From: Amanita rubescens | Taxonomy: Eukaryota > Basidiomycota > Agaricomycetes > Agaricales > Amanitaceae | Direction of reading: 5' to 3' | NCBI GenBank assembly: GCA_015039365.1 | Contig: WION01000019.1 | Span: forward strand, 372,001 to 436,000 | Length of the DNA stretch: 64,000 nucleotides | Part shown: piece after piece, positions 33,661 through 44,555 of the stretch | How positions within the stretch are numbered: position 1 is the stretch's first letter | How the letters are laid out: each line of letters begins with the position of its first letter | Notes under the pieces: generated by a model | Databases searched by the model: none | What the model saw: only the letters and a program-made list of their open reading frames with translations | Told to the model about the DNA's origin: nothing | Program-made: the position numbers and the translations under genes

Positions 33661-35795
33661 TTAATGCCGTTCTGCAAGCCGCTCTCTGATCGTTTGCGCA
33701 ACAGCAGGGCCCCAAACAGGCAAGTCGTCTGCGGCAGAGTGAGTAAACGGCCTTTGCGGTCAAGATAATCACTCACCGCCATGGAATCTGTCGCCATAGT
33801 TCAAACCCTGGAAAAGGTTACTCAGCAGGCTCGCAACAAGCTTCTACTTTTACTTACTGGGCCGTAATAGGTTCCTTCGGGGTAGGTTACCATTGTATCA
33901 TTCCACACGGCGTAATGCTAGTCAAATTCGTCAGTTTTAGCGAGATTTAACAAAACAGACAAAGTGCGTACCCGATGACCTGCATTTCGAGACAAAATTT
34001 CATAGTCGAAGATGTATGCTGAGAATAGCATGTCAATTTGATGACTAGTTTGATCAAGTAAAACATACCTAGCGGTCGGAAGATCTCCATGACGGTAGAC
34101 CACGGTGACGATGGCATCCAGAGCTGGTGCTGGAATAGCTATGAGTTACTGCATAGAACATGAAAAACTAATGCTCACCGTCAGCCCATTGCCATGCACG
34201 CCAATCATGATCGTTGTCTTCGCTGCAAGCTCAATTTGCTCATGAATCGTCATTAGTTCCATCCGTGCCACATGGAATCGTATGACTCCTTCGTTCTCCA
34301 ACTCCCGGAGGGACGACACCAGACTGTCATGGTATTCCTGGCCAAGCCTTCGTCCACCACCTTGTCTTGAAACATATGTAACGAGAGGTGGCCCGTTGTC
34401 CTCTTCGTGGCTAAGCACAACGCCGCGGTTGTTCACAGTAGGAACATATCCGAGAAGTCCTTTTACCAATGACCCACGTAAAGGCTCCCAAAAGTGCTTT
34501 GTCGCATTCACAGACATGGAACCGGCAATCATCTTGAACCATACACCACCGTTTGGACTAGGATTATGACATTAAAACAGGACCAAGGGAAAGAACATTA
34601 AAGACTTACTGGAAATGGGCAGCTTGGCGGTTCACGATCATCAACCTGTCGAAAACCATCGTAGAACCCAAAGCCTTAAGATCAGCCCAATGATTTGACT
34701 CTTCCAAAGATGCACTTGGAAAAGCCGCACGCATCAACGGACCGTTGACGCCCGCATGATCTCGCCATCCACCATTCACACTGAACTATAGAGAGCATCT
34801 CATATCAGAACCAAGCCACTCAGAAACGAACGCGAGTTACTCACTGGCATCAAAAAATGCATAGGCTGCGTTTCCGACCACGTGGGCGGGAACGGCATGT
34901 GTGTAACGTTGCTTTGATTGATGGTAGAGTAGACGCGCCAAGCACCAAGAATAACCTCTCCCCACCAATGATAAAAGTGCTATCCGCCCGCCCAAGTCAG
35001 CCGCTCGCATAAGAGGAAAAAAGGGGGCGAAACAACATACATGCATGAAATTGACAGGATCATACATGACCACAGTGACGCCCTTTACGCGTCTCGCGAA
35101 GTGTCCCAGAGCGTTGCTCGCATTGGAAGCTCTGACAAACGTCAATTCCTAAGAGATTGTATGAGCGGTTGACAGGGCGGGACTCGATATGAACGTACAT
35201 CGTCGCTTGGTTCGAAATCGACTCCAGGGCCGTAATCAACAATCTTTGTAATAATGTTCCGCCGAGGCGGAAAACCCTCGGCCTGAGAAGAATTCCCCAC
35301 CACCGAGTCTTTATGAACCACGAAGAAGGTTCCATTCCGCACATAGACGTTTTCAAACACCGTAAACCCGTGAACATGCGTCACCACTTTCGTTATATGG
35401 GGATCCAGACCATCGCCTAGGAGAAGAGTGTTGGAAGCGTTATAACAAGTTGTGACGCAGGAGGAGGACCCCTGGTTGGGAGAAAAAGGAGGAATGATAC
35501 AGTCATCGCCGATCCTGAACGTAGAAGGCAAGTATGACCGGACGGATTCAGAGATATCTGTTCTGAAACTGACATAAAGCAAGCCAAGGAGGAGGATGAT
35601 AGCAGAAAGAGCGGCAATGCCGACCCACTGTGTCCTGGAAGATTGTGGCATTTCGGGGGTGATTTGGGACGCACAGCTTGTAACGGCGCGTTTATATACC
35701 CTGCGGAGTGCCTTTGATCGAGGTGGCTCAGAATAGGGGCGTTGGATTTTGATCGAGACCATCCGTTTTTGACTAGATTTTTGTTTCATTGGCAT
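33661..35795 (-). CDS. GT3: GT61-like glycosyltransferase (type II membrane protein)
   Basis: Ten exons: 35795..35199, 35148..35041, 34979..34845, 34785..34610, 34557..34179, 34129..34069, 34018..33972, 33917..33858, 33807..33777, 33728..33661; 553 aa. A basic cytosolic tail of ~55 residues, TM ~57-77, then the GT61 blocks: HFYHWWGEVILGAWRVYS (~236), VWFKMIAGSM, TYVSRQGGGRRLGQEY, MIGVHGNGLTHQLWMP (~462), FDYEILSRNAGHRHYAVWND. Exons of 176, 61 and 47 nt are exactly the lengths in GT2, showing common ancestry of the gene structure. Intact paralogue of the duplicated GT1/GT2 locus; longer stem region. Substrate unknown. Confidence 0.87.
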
Positions 35796-35879
35796 AGTAT
35801 AGTGTTATGATTTTACAAGATTGTGTTGAGCAAAATAGCATACGAATGATAAGATAGCACTTAAGAAAAAAACGGTTCT

Positions 35880-36800
35880 CTAGTTGATGCACATGTCGTC
35901 GTCGTTCTCCACCTGGGCATGCCCTTGCCCAGAGAACGACGCCGCCGAAGCGGTTGCACCATCTCCATCTTTAAAACCGCTCCAGCCAAACAAGTCTTCC
36001 TCCGGAATATCTTCTAATCCGGCTATTGCAGCGAGATCTTCTGCATATGCGACCAGCTCATCTTCATCAAATTCAGGCGGTGGCATATCTTCTGAGTGTA
36101 ATAGTCCACTAGAAGTGTCACATCCTACATCGCAATCGCAATAAGCATAAGCCACCATCGAAAGAAGAAGAAAAAATAGTACCAAGCTCTTCCTCCCACT
36201 TTGACACGTCTTCCAAATCAGGATCAAACGAAGAACCAACCTCGAGCGCGTACGATACGCGATACGAATGTTGACTCCTCCTAAAAGAACTCTCCACAAT
36301 CCTCCGAAACAGCTACACCGCGCATACAGTCAACTTTTTTTGACTAGGACGGAAGGGGGAGCCAATATTCTCACCTCGTCCTGCACAACCGCATCCTCGT
36401 TTTCTTCGTCATCTTCGTCCATGGCTTCGTCGAACCCATCACTACTCGGTTCACTAGATGGGTACCCGGAGGAGTACCTCCGGCGCCTAACTTGCTCCTC
36501 CCGGGCCTTGGCTGCGCGTTCAAGACAACGCGCCCTAAACTTTTGCCTCATCATGGATTTTATAGGGTCTTCCGCGCGCTGTGGTACATTCCCTCCCAGG
36601 TCGGCAAAGACTAAGCTATTGCTCTTGGAGACGCGTCGCGTCACTTGGACTGGTGTCTTGTCATTTAGAGGCGAACTTCCAGTATAAGATCTGACGCGAG
36701 AACGTTGGTTATATGTAGGTGAAGGTGTCTCCGGGTGATACGCATTCCTCGGCGCCGTTGGACGCTTTGGAGTGCAAGGATACTGTAGAGGTGAACTCAT
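35880..36800 (-). CDS. Conserved acidic protein of unknown function
   Basis: Exons 36800..36375, 36312..36183, 36124..35880; 266 aa. The start is Pro/Ser/Arg-rich (MSSPLQYPCTPKRPTAPRN) with TP sites that could be phosphorylated, then an Arg-rich helix (RARCLERAAKAREEQVRRRR), an acidic stretch, LFRRIVESSFRRSQHSYRVS, and YALEVGSSFDPDLEDVSKWE. The C-terminal third is strongly acidic (EFDEDELVAYAEDLAAIAGL, EDLFGW). The pattern of the middle block looks like an uncharacterised fungal family, but I cannot name it. Nuclear role would be a guess. Intron 1 (62 nt) was placed by the open frame LFRRIVE; a later acceptor gives a stop. Confidence 0.75.
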
Positions 36801-36961
36801 TATCGCGGATGCGTTACGTCACGCGTCACGATAGGCTTTGGCAACAGTTTGCCCATGTTTACAACGCGGTAGTATAGGACTCTGATTTACAGCTAGTACA
36901 TGTACTACGAAAACTACAGTTGTGCTGCGATAGTCAATAGGTAGAGTGCGCCTCGCCATGA

Positions 36962-39900
36962 TTAATTCATCTTCAATTTATTCGCATTGGTTCCATGTGG
37001 CCCCTGTTGCTCAAAGCCATCGGATTGACTTGCGAAGGAACCAAAGAAGGGCGTAGCTGGGCTCAGTGTAGAAGGGGTTTGGGACGAGTATGTCAAAGCG
37101 GGCGACGTTAACGAGGAAGAAGACTGCTCGACTTCATTATTCAAGGAAGGATCACGAATGAGTCGAGCGTTGTGCTTTTCAAACTGCGTAGCTCCTTTGA
37201 CATTGTCGAATGACAGGCGATTGCCAATTTTGAATTGAGAAGATTCATTACGGTCGTTGGTGACATGATCGGTCGTGGTTTCATTATTGCTAGGTTTAGA
37301 CTTCGAGTTGGCAAGAGCGTTACTTGAATTCATGCTGCTGAGTATAGCACTAATGGCATCTTGTGCGTGAGTCGTGCTTGGCACGCTCATGCTATTGTGC
37401 TGATAGTGACGCTGATGTTGAGCAGTCGAACTCGACCGATGCGGAAGGGTCGAGCAACGTGTATGGCCTGCCGGATACTGTTGTTCGTTCTGTAGGGATT
37501 GCTGAATCGCGGACGGTGCTTGTTGAGACTTGGAGTGGACGGGCTCTCGGGAGAGGCGGGCACTGACGTGAGATGTAAGCTTATGCCTAATGGTATTATC
37601 TTGGCGCGCTTCTGGTTGCTGGATACGCGGGCGGAACTCGGGGGCAAGCGCGGCCGAACTCTGGAAATCATCTTCAGCCACATTGTGCACTTCCGTGACG
37701 TTCGGGTGCGGGAAGGTTTTCTGCTGCGGTATCGTAATCGTAGACGCCTGAGCACGTTGTCCGCGAACGCCGACGGTAATACTGGCTGCAGCATCGCTGT
37801 CACCGCGACGGCGGTACAAGTCGATGGGGGGTGGCCGACGGCCCTGGCGAAGAGCGGTGGACTCGGCATGCGCACGCATAATGTACTCTTCTGTGGGGGT
37901 ATAACCATTACGAAGCGGGTATTGCGGCGTGGCATAACCGAAATCATCCAGGACGTGGGGTGTTCTAGAAGGGATCTGTGGCCGGATATTATACTGTATA
38001 TCGTTATCGTGACTGGCGTAATCGCTATTATGGAAGGAACGGCTTCCTCGCAACGAATCCAGAAGAGTTAACATGGCAGGGTCCACGTTTGGTGAAACCG
38101 GATCCCGTTGTTGAGAACCCATGTATGAAGTCGAACTGGAAGTTTGCAACCTAGGAGACACATAGCTTGCACTCGGGGTAAGGGAATAGTCGACGGTAAG
38201 CCCAGTAGGTGGCAAATGGTTGTTTGGGAAGTCTAAATATGGATCAACTCGCAATCGGTCCAACCGATCGGGGAGTGACTGGTGCGCAGGGATCATCGGT
38301 CTCTGGCGAAGTTCTTGCCCACGCATGTTCAGAAGCGCAGCTTGTGCTATCGTAAGTCGGCCAGGAGATTGTTCACCTTCCTTGTTCACGCGCTCGGACC
38401 TCTGCGTACAAGATGAGAAGCAGATTGTATGTCAATGATAGGTACGAACCCTTAATTCCCTCTGTTCGGCAGTATCGGCGAAGCGGACTGAAATTCTGCT
38501 CCCGGAATCATTCCAACCCCTTACCATCCTGCCGTGCAAGCGTTCTACAATTTCTTCGGCACCTATCCTCGTTTCGAGTCTGAAAGAAAAGTTGTACACT
38601 GTTGAGATGGAGGAATATCCGACTTACCTCACAAATGCAATGATTCTTGGTGGATTGCTTAGTCGAGTTTGAAAAAAGCGACTGCTGCTGATACGGTGAG
38701 GAGAAACGAGGGCAGCTAAGGTCTGTAACAGCGACCGTTGATTAGAAAACGGTAACGATGCCGAAAGCGATGCTCACCGCTTCATCAATGCTTAAGGGCA
38801 ACCTATTTCCTGGCGTTAGCTTGTTTTAGCGGATGTAGTTATGAGAGAACTAACCCTTCCATGTACAGATTGGTACTGGTCGGATCATGCAAGCTTTCCA
38901 TTTTGTCTTTGAAGCTCACTTCGTCCCCGCTACCTTTCTGCCCCCACTTGGGCGACAACGCAGAATCGCTGCTGGGAAAGTCCTGTGGTGGGGGGAGTTG
39001 CGTATATGCGATGCCGGGAATCTTATGTACTTGCTGAGAAAAATCGAACATAAAAATATGTATGTAGGCGGATTAAAGCCCACTAACCTTTGAGAACGTT
39101 GGATGAAGGTTTCTATATCTGCGCAAAGACATTATGCATTTTTCCGCGGCCTCGACAGTTTCAAATCTAAAATCCGCGTTTAAAAACGGAACCTCGAAAC
39201 GTAAAGACACGTACAATACAAAACCGTAGCCGCTCTCGCTTTCCTTGACGTGTCGAGTAAATGTCCGGACACTGCGAATGGCCCCAAAAGGCGCAGCGAG
39301 CGCATATAGTTGCTCTTCAGGAAAATGAGGAGGTAGGCCATTGATATAAACGTTAGGTGTCTTATGGGAGCTATCGATATCGATACAGTCGTCGAGATAA
39401 ATATCTCGGGAGTTGGAAGGCGCTAACCGCGCGGCAACGCTTTCCTCTGCTATATGAGAATGTTGGGTCGTCTCCTTGGGAACCACGACAGGCTGTGAAG
39501 GAGTTGGCTTAATAGGGGGACCTGGCGCTTCGCTGTCAGACGTGACGTCCGGGAGAGGGATGGTTTGCTGCAAGGGAGCTGGCGGCAATTGAGGCGAAAG
39601 GATGTCATCCGATACATTAGCCGGCTTTTGCTGTTGTGTAACGGTAGGAGAGACATGAACGTCCTCAGGAACATGTTCAGAGTCGGGCGCTGTTCATAAG
39701 GGTCAAGGAATTGTCGATGTAGCGTTGAATATAAACAAACCTGTCGATGTATGCGTACTGGGCACAGCGTTTTCAAGACCAAGTGAAGACAAAAAGATCT
39801 CGACGTCGGAGGACTCCGAGTCCTCCAACTCTCCGTCCTCTTGAGATCCAGAAGAGGGTTCCTTGCTAATGTGAGACGAGTCGCTCTTTGGACTCGCGAC

Positions 39901-40221
39901 TGCAGTGGTACTAGGCGTGTCTGCAGGCAAAGACAAAGCGGTTGGAACCGCCGGTATGCATAGAGGAGAAAGTTCTGGGAGATGCGCAGGAGTCGGTTCA
40001 GGAGTAGCGAGGGATGACGGGCCCTTCTCGCGGACCACAGTGGGAGGCGTCGGTCGAACTAGAGCACGAGTGAAAGCTGCGTTTGATTGGAACGCAAGAG
40101 CCGTCTGAGAAGCATGACAAGATAAAGATAGAGGAGCGACAACTTTGCTTGAGTGCGAGGCTGTAGAACAAGGCGGGGAGCCCGATACAGTGGTAGAATT
40201 AGACAGCTGGTTGTTGGCCAT
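36962..40221 (-). CDS. RNA-binding protein with two RRM domains
   Basis: Eight exons: 40221..39741, 39689..39215, 39166..39088, 39033..38855, 38802..38778, 38722..38628, 38579..38450, 38401..36962; 967 aa. RRM1 (~272-345) starts TPNVYINGLPPHF with RNP1-like SGYGFVLFETVEAAEKCI. RRM2 (~397-490) starts STNLYMEGLPLSIDE and has IIAFVRLETRIGAEEIV and ISVRFADT. The tandem order resembles the MSSP/RBMS type of cytoplasmic or nuclear mRNA-binding proteins. Long N- and C-terminal regions are Ser/Pro/Gln-rich and disordered; the C-terminal 480 residues are one exon. An exon of 25 nt encodes the start of RRM2. An alternative ATG seven codons upstream (40242) is possible. Confidence 0.85.
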
Positions 40222-40885
40222 ATTAAAGAAGCGATTAATCAAATGCTAGAGGATGCAAGAGGTCGAAGCGGAGGCTTGGTAACGCGGACAGGCGATATTG
40301 CGTACAAGGACACGTATACGATAGCGATAGCAATAAAATTAAGGGTAATAGCGGCGTCGGCTTGGGCGGGTAAAGGCTAGGACGGATAGTCGGTGGTAGG
40401 GAAGAGAGAGAGGAAAGACGAGCGAAAGACGAAGGAGGAGGGTTATATATCGTCATTGTATGCGGAGGAGGTCGACATGATCGTAGGACTGACGTCGTCA
40501 TCGAAAGATGCACCGAAAAGGAAAGAGGACGACATGGGCAGTTGTATGCGCGAAGTACTTCTCATTGGGAAGTCGCGCTGCCTCTTCGGATGCGCGCACC
40601 AGCGTAGATCGTGCAAAGCCGAGGTGTTAGAATTTCTGCTTCGGTTTTGCGATGACAATATCAGCCAATGCATGACATTCACAAATCAGACAGCACTCAC
40701 GCATCTTATCTCACATGGTCCTGAGGAGCACACTTGCCTTTCCTCTACACATAGCGTCATCGGAAAATGCCGAGTATTACTTAATCGTAAACTCGGTCGT
40801 TGAACGCCTCACTTTTAATTTTCCCCCAAAAGCTTCGTTCCTGTCGCTCAATCCACGCTCATTTAGTGCCTTCCCGCCCTCCAAC
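40222..40885. other. Divergent promoter region
   Basis: Shared 5' space of the RRM gene (minus) and the GPI-anchored protein gene (plus). Frames seen here lack start context, introns and motifs. CT-rich tracts lie before the plus-strand ATG. Confidence 0.5.
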
Positions 40886-41668
40886 ATGGTTTTCGTGTCC
40901 AAGCTCACCTTTGCCGCTGCTCTCTCTGCTCTCCTCGGTACCGTCGTAGCTCAGAACCAAACTACTTTCAAAATCTACCAGCCCAGCTCCAGCTGGTGGT
41001 GGAGTAAGACTCGTTCTTTTCCTCGTGTCGTACGACGTGCATAATTGACCAACTCTTTAGTTGCTAGTTCCGAAAATGTCATGTCTTGGGACTGTAAAAA
41101 CTCCCCCGTCCAACAGTTCACGGTCTTGTAAGTCCCACGGCCTCTGTTCGCCAACGTGGAAAAGCGACTAACGTTTTCCCCCTTCCTCAGCATCGTAAAC
41201 TCTGCAAGTAGCTCTTTCTTCCGTGTTATGGATTAATCTTCTAACATTCCTAAAGAACCCATCTGTTCTCTCTGGACGTCTTGCGTTCATTGCGGAGCAG
41301 GCCAACGCGGACTGTTCAGCGACCATTGCCCAGACCCAAATGAACCAGGCACCCGCGACTGGTTATCAGCTTCAGTTTTCTGACATCATCAACAGTTCGT
41401 TGGTACGTTTTATTCACGCAGCTAGCAATGGGTTCCGTCCTTACTGTCTTTGTAGATCTACGCTACATCTGATTCATTCGAAATCAAAGCTAAAGGATCT
41501 ACCTACCCCACTAGCTCTGTTGCTGGAGCCTCCACTGCTTCCGGCACAGGTTCTGGTTCGTCTGCCACCTCCACATCTAGCTCCAAGAGCGGTGCATCCA
41601 GCGTCAAGACATCCATGGGTATTGGCCTTGCTGCCGTTGGCGCCGTGCTTGGCTTCATCACAGCCTAA
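40886..41668 (+). CDS. Small Ser/Thr-rich GPI-anchored cell-surface protein (Kre9/Knh1-like N-domain)
   Basis: Exons 40886..41003, 41061..41127, 41192..41204, 41256..41402, 41456..41668; 185 aa. Signal peptide MVFVSKLTFAAALSALLGTVVA. A single Ig-like domain of the fungal Ser-Thr-rich GPI family follows: ITSPS-type start here as YQPSSSWWW, ENVMSWDCKNSPVQQFTVFI, then GYQLQFSDIINS and IYATSDSFEIK. It ends in a Ser/Thr/Gly-rich stalk and a GPI-type hydrophobic tail (IGLAAVGAVLGFITA). Exon 3 is only 13 nt, and its donor reads GCAAGT: frame FIVNS-NPSVLSG is only kept with this GC-AG intron. Likely cell-wall located. Confidence 0.85.
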
Positions 41669-42152
41669 ATCTGCTGATAGTAGGACTTGAGAGGTCAAAT
41701 ACAGTGATGATCCGCTTCTCGGACACCTTTCACGATCAGACTCTCAGACATTGTCTTTTTATTTCCACTATGCACTGACGATTGCTTTCCTCACTTATGC
41801 CTAATGACACTGCCATCCCGTGTACGCTTACGTTCCCTTCACTTATACGTACTGCGAACGATGATGACTGTCATTACTTTCTTTTTCTTTTCCTTGGTCG
41901 TGCTTATTCTTGCCGGATGTACGTAGAATATGTTGGGAGTAATACCAGTTCCCATTTATATCCAATAAAATTTATTTTTGGCAGGAATAGCCATCAGAGG
42001 CTAAACGCGCTAAACAAGTATCGATGCCTGCTCAATAGAGTAATGAACAAAGAGAGACCCAATGCTCTCACGGCACAAAGCAACCGACGTATATGTCCAT
42101 ATGAGCCTGGACACGTTCCGAAACGAGCGACAAATGCAAAGAACGACAAAGA

Positions 42153-43400
42153 CTATACATATTGGCCTGGCTCGTTCAGACACGGTAATAGATTAAGAGA
42201 GACTTGCGATGGTGATGCCGGACTGTTACCGTGCTTATCGCACACTTTTCGGATGTTGATTGTTATTCGACTACCCATAACGATGGGCATAACAAATCCG
42301 AACCCACTAAAAGCACCCAAATTGTCGTCCTATACGTCACGAAATCGCTTGTCATCACTAAGAATACTTATGTTAACGAGACAGCGCACCAAATCCACGA
42401 TGTTTAGGATGGCATTCGTCATATAAACAAGTCCCGTGCTTTAAATCCCAAGTCAGTCGGATTTTAATGAAAAAGTTGTCGACGTACAGAAGTAGGTAGA
42501 GGACTGTATCCCGCAACAGGGTGGGATAAATGTCAGCGAGGACAGGGACATTGCCTCTATGGCGGCTCTGGTATCCCTTGTAAATAGTTAGTCCAAGCAC
42601 GAAATCCTCAAAACTGCAGGGCGACGTCAGTTCCCGAATCCTCTATTTCTAGTAGAACACTTTACCATGCCACAATAATCCAATACGAAAAGCCAGTCCC
42701 GCGAAAGGGACTGGAAGGTCTGCAATAAAGTTCACCAGCGAGGAAGTAACCCTCGACTGATGTATATTTATATGAATTGTTATCTATGGCATTTCGGAAA
42801 ACTCACGTTTTCCAAAATGGTTATATGATGCGAACGAGGTCACTCCAACGAACGCTGATGCATACACAAAGAATACGGAACCAACAACGACAGCGACGCG
42901 GCGCGAACAGTTGTAGAGTGCGTATAGCCTCAATTGGAGCATCACTGCATGCGGAACGCGTCAATATACATTTTTTCTGGACTGCAAAAAGCACGAACAC
43001 TCCACGGCCCATAGGGAGAATGCGCCCATCCATGACTCGACTAGAAAATAATCATAGCCTACAAAATTAGGAAGGACCACTGGCACCAAACGCTGTCTCT
43101 CACATCTAGAATTAAAGTCAATCAGTGTACTTTCAGAAAAAGTGACGAAAAACACATACGTCTAATCTATTTATCAGTTCTTAAAGTCAAAAGGTCGATA
43201 AAGACGTACGTTGGAAACTTCTGGCCCAAAGAGGATAACTATGGCAGTGTCAATATATGGGTGAGAAATTTGATTGATACGGCCGCGTACGGATGAAACC
43301 AGATCTGCAACGTAACCGTTGAGTGGTGGTCGAGAAGACGAAATGAAACATACAGCAGCATGACTATCCCAGCATACCTACACTTTATGTCGAAAAGTAA
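42153..43400 (-). CDS. DUF6533-like multi-pass membrane protein, 5' end unresolved
   Basis: Supported exons: about 43030..42999, 42944..42807, 42756..42666, 42613..42488, 42438..42378, 42329..42153. The protein reads LMLQLRLYALYNCSRRVA, a TM (VVVGSVFFVYASAFVGV), GFSYWIIVACFEDFVLGLTIYKGYQSR (TM plus the typical cytosolic turn), LLRDTVLYLLLTGLVYMTNA and FGFVMPIVMGSRITINIRK. The R-YALY and GSR-x-x-x-N-x-R motifs are typical of the DUF6533 family of basidiomycete membrane proteins of unknown function. One or two N-terminal exons are expected; candidate coding pieces lie at about 43200-43390 (MLLY, HPYIDTAIVI) but their junctions do not resolve, so the 5' boundary is approximate. Confidence 0.6.
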
Positions 43401-44555
43401 AGCGTTAATATAAAAGCGTTAGGGATGACCTTTAGCTACTCGCCCAGAGGAAAAGGTATGTTGCAACCGTCCACGGTTTTGTCTAACAGAGTTTTTAAAA
43501 AAATTGAACGTGACAAATCCGAAATGGGCCGTACCCAGAACAGCTCGACCTAAAATTTTCTACCAGTGTCAACGAATTTCATCGGGACGCGACGCGAGGC
43601 TATTACTCACTTCGTCTTCAAAAGTCAACACTAAACAAAGTCAGATAACAGATTCATTTGAATCGCCAAAGTAAACTTTACCATGATCGTACAGGAGGAC
43701 GGTCAATGCTGCAACTTTCTCGCGAGACCCCAATCAGACGTTTTGGTAGCACAAGAAGGTGTGGACAACTTACCCCGCATCGCGAAATCTCGCCAGCTTA
43801 TCCCATAGTAATGGATCAGCTGCGAGTCCGACATCACCCAATCCCAACGCGGACCGCGAAGAGCAGCGAGGGGTTCACAGTCAAAGGAAGAAGGAAATTT
43901 GACCGCGTGCGTACGGCAACCAGCGCTACTTAAGTAAGGAGAGTCCAGAAAAGAGCGGGGGAATTGACAGGCTCTTCGGAACGAAAGCGCAGCACGTAAA
44001 TATACTCAAAGGCAATTTGTCTAAAACGCCGCGTTGTTTAGGAACAGTTAGGGAGATATATTGGTATTGAGATCCGCGAATGGTTTAGCGCTTTAATTAG
44101 GGGTGTTCGGGCGTGGTCCCCGCCGTGCTATTTCTAGCTGCTAACCTCGGCACCAAACATAACAGGTTCAGGTTCACGATCCAGGCACTTACATATTTCC
44201 TACTACAAATTCCCGCCACCAAAAGTTCACTATCATCAACACTCAGAGAAATATCATACTTAACAAGGCTAAGGAGGTGGCGCACTAGTACTAGTAGTGA
44301 ATACATTGACCTGTCCACGAAACTACTATGCATGGCGCAATCTATTCTCAGAACGCTAACGATTTCATTACACTCCGGACCGTGGGCATCACTTTCCATG
44401 TGCCATCCAAGAAAATCTGATTTGATCTTCCTTTAGCTCTATGTTTCAGAACTGACACAGATAATTTAACCAAACTGGAAGACCTTGAGAATGTTGGTGC
44501 GAAAAAGGAAAGGAAAGATAGTGGACTCTCGCATGGCTCCATCAGACTCATAAGT
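43401..44555. other. Gene-free stretch of about 1.1 kb
   Basis: No supported exon. Short frames on both strands without motifs; 3' flank of the XPF gene at the right side. Confidence 0.45.

Noticed and set aside
36313..36374. Alternative acceptors in the acidic-protein gene (TTTTAG near 36263)
   Set aside because: They lead to an early stop or an overly long intron; the GTGTAG acceptor gives a continuous conserved-looking frame.
41782..42426. 214-codon plus-strand frame
   Set aside because: No motif, and it overlaps well-supported spliced minus-strand exons of a DUF6533-like protein.
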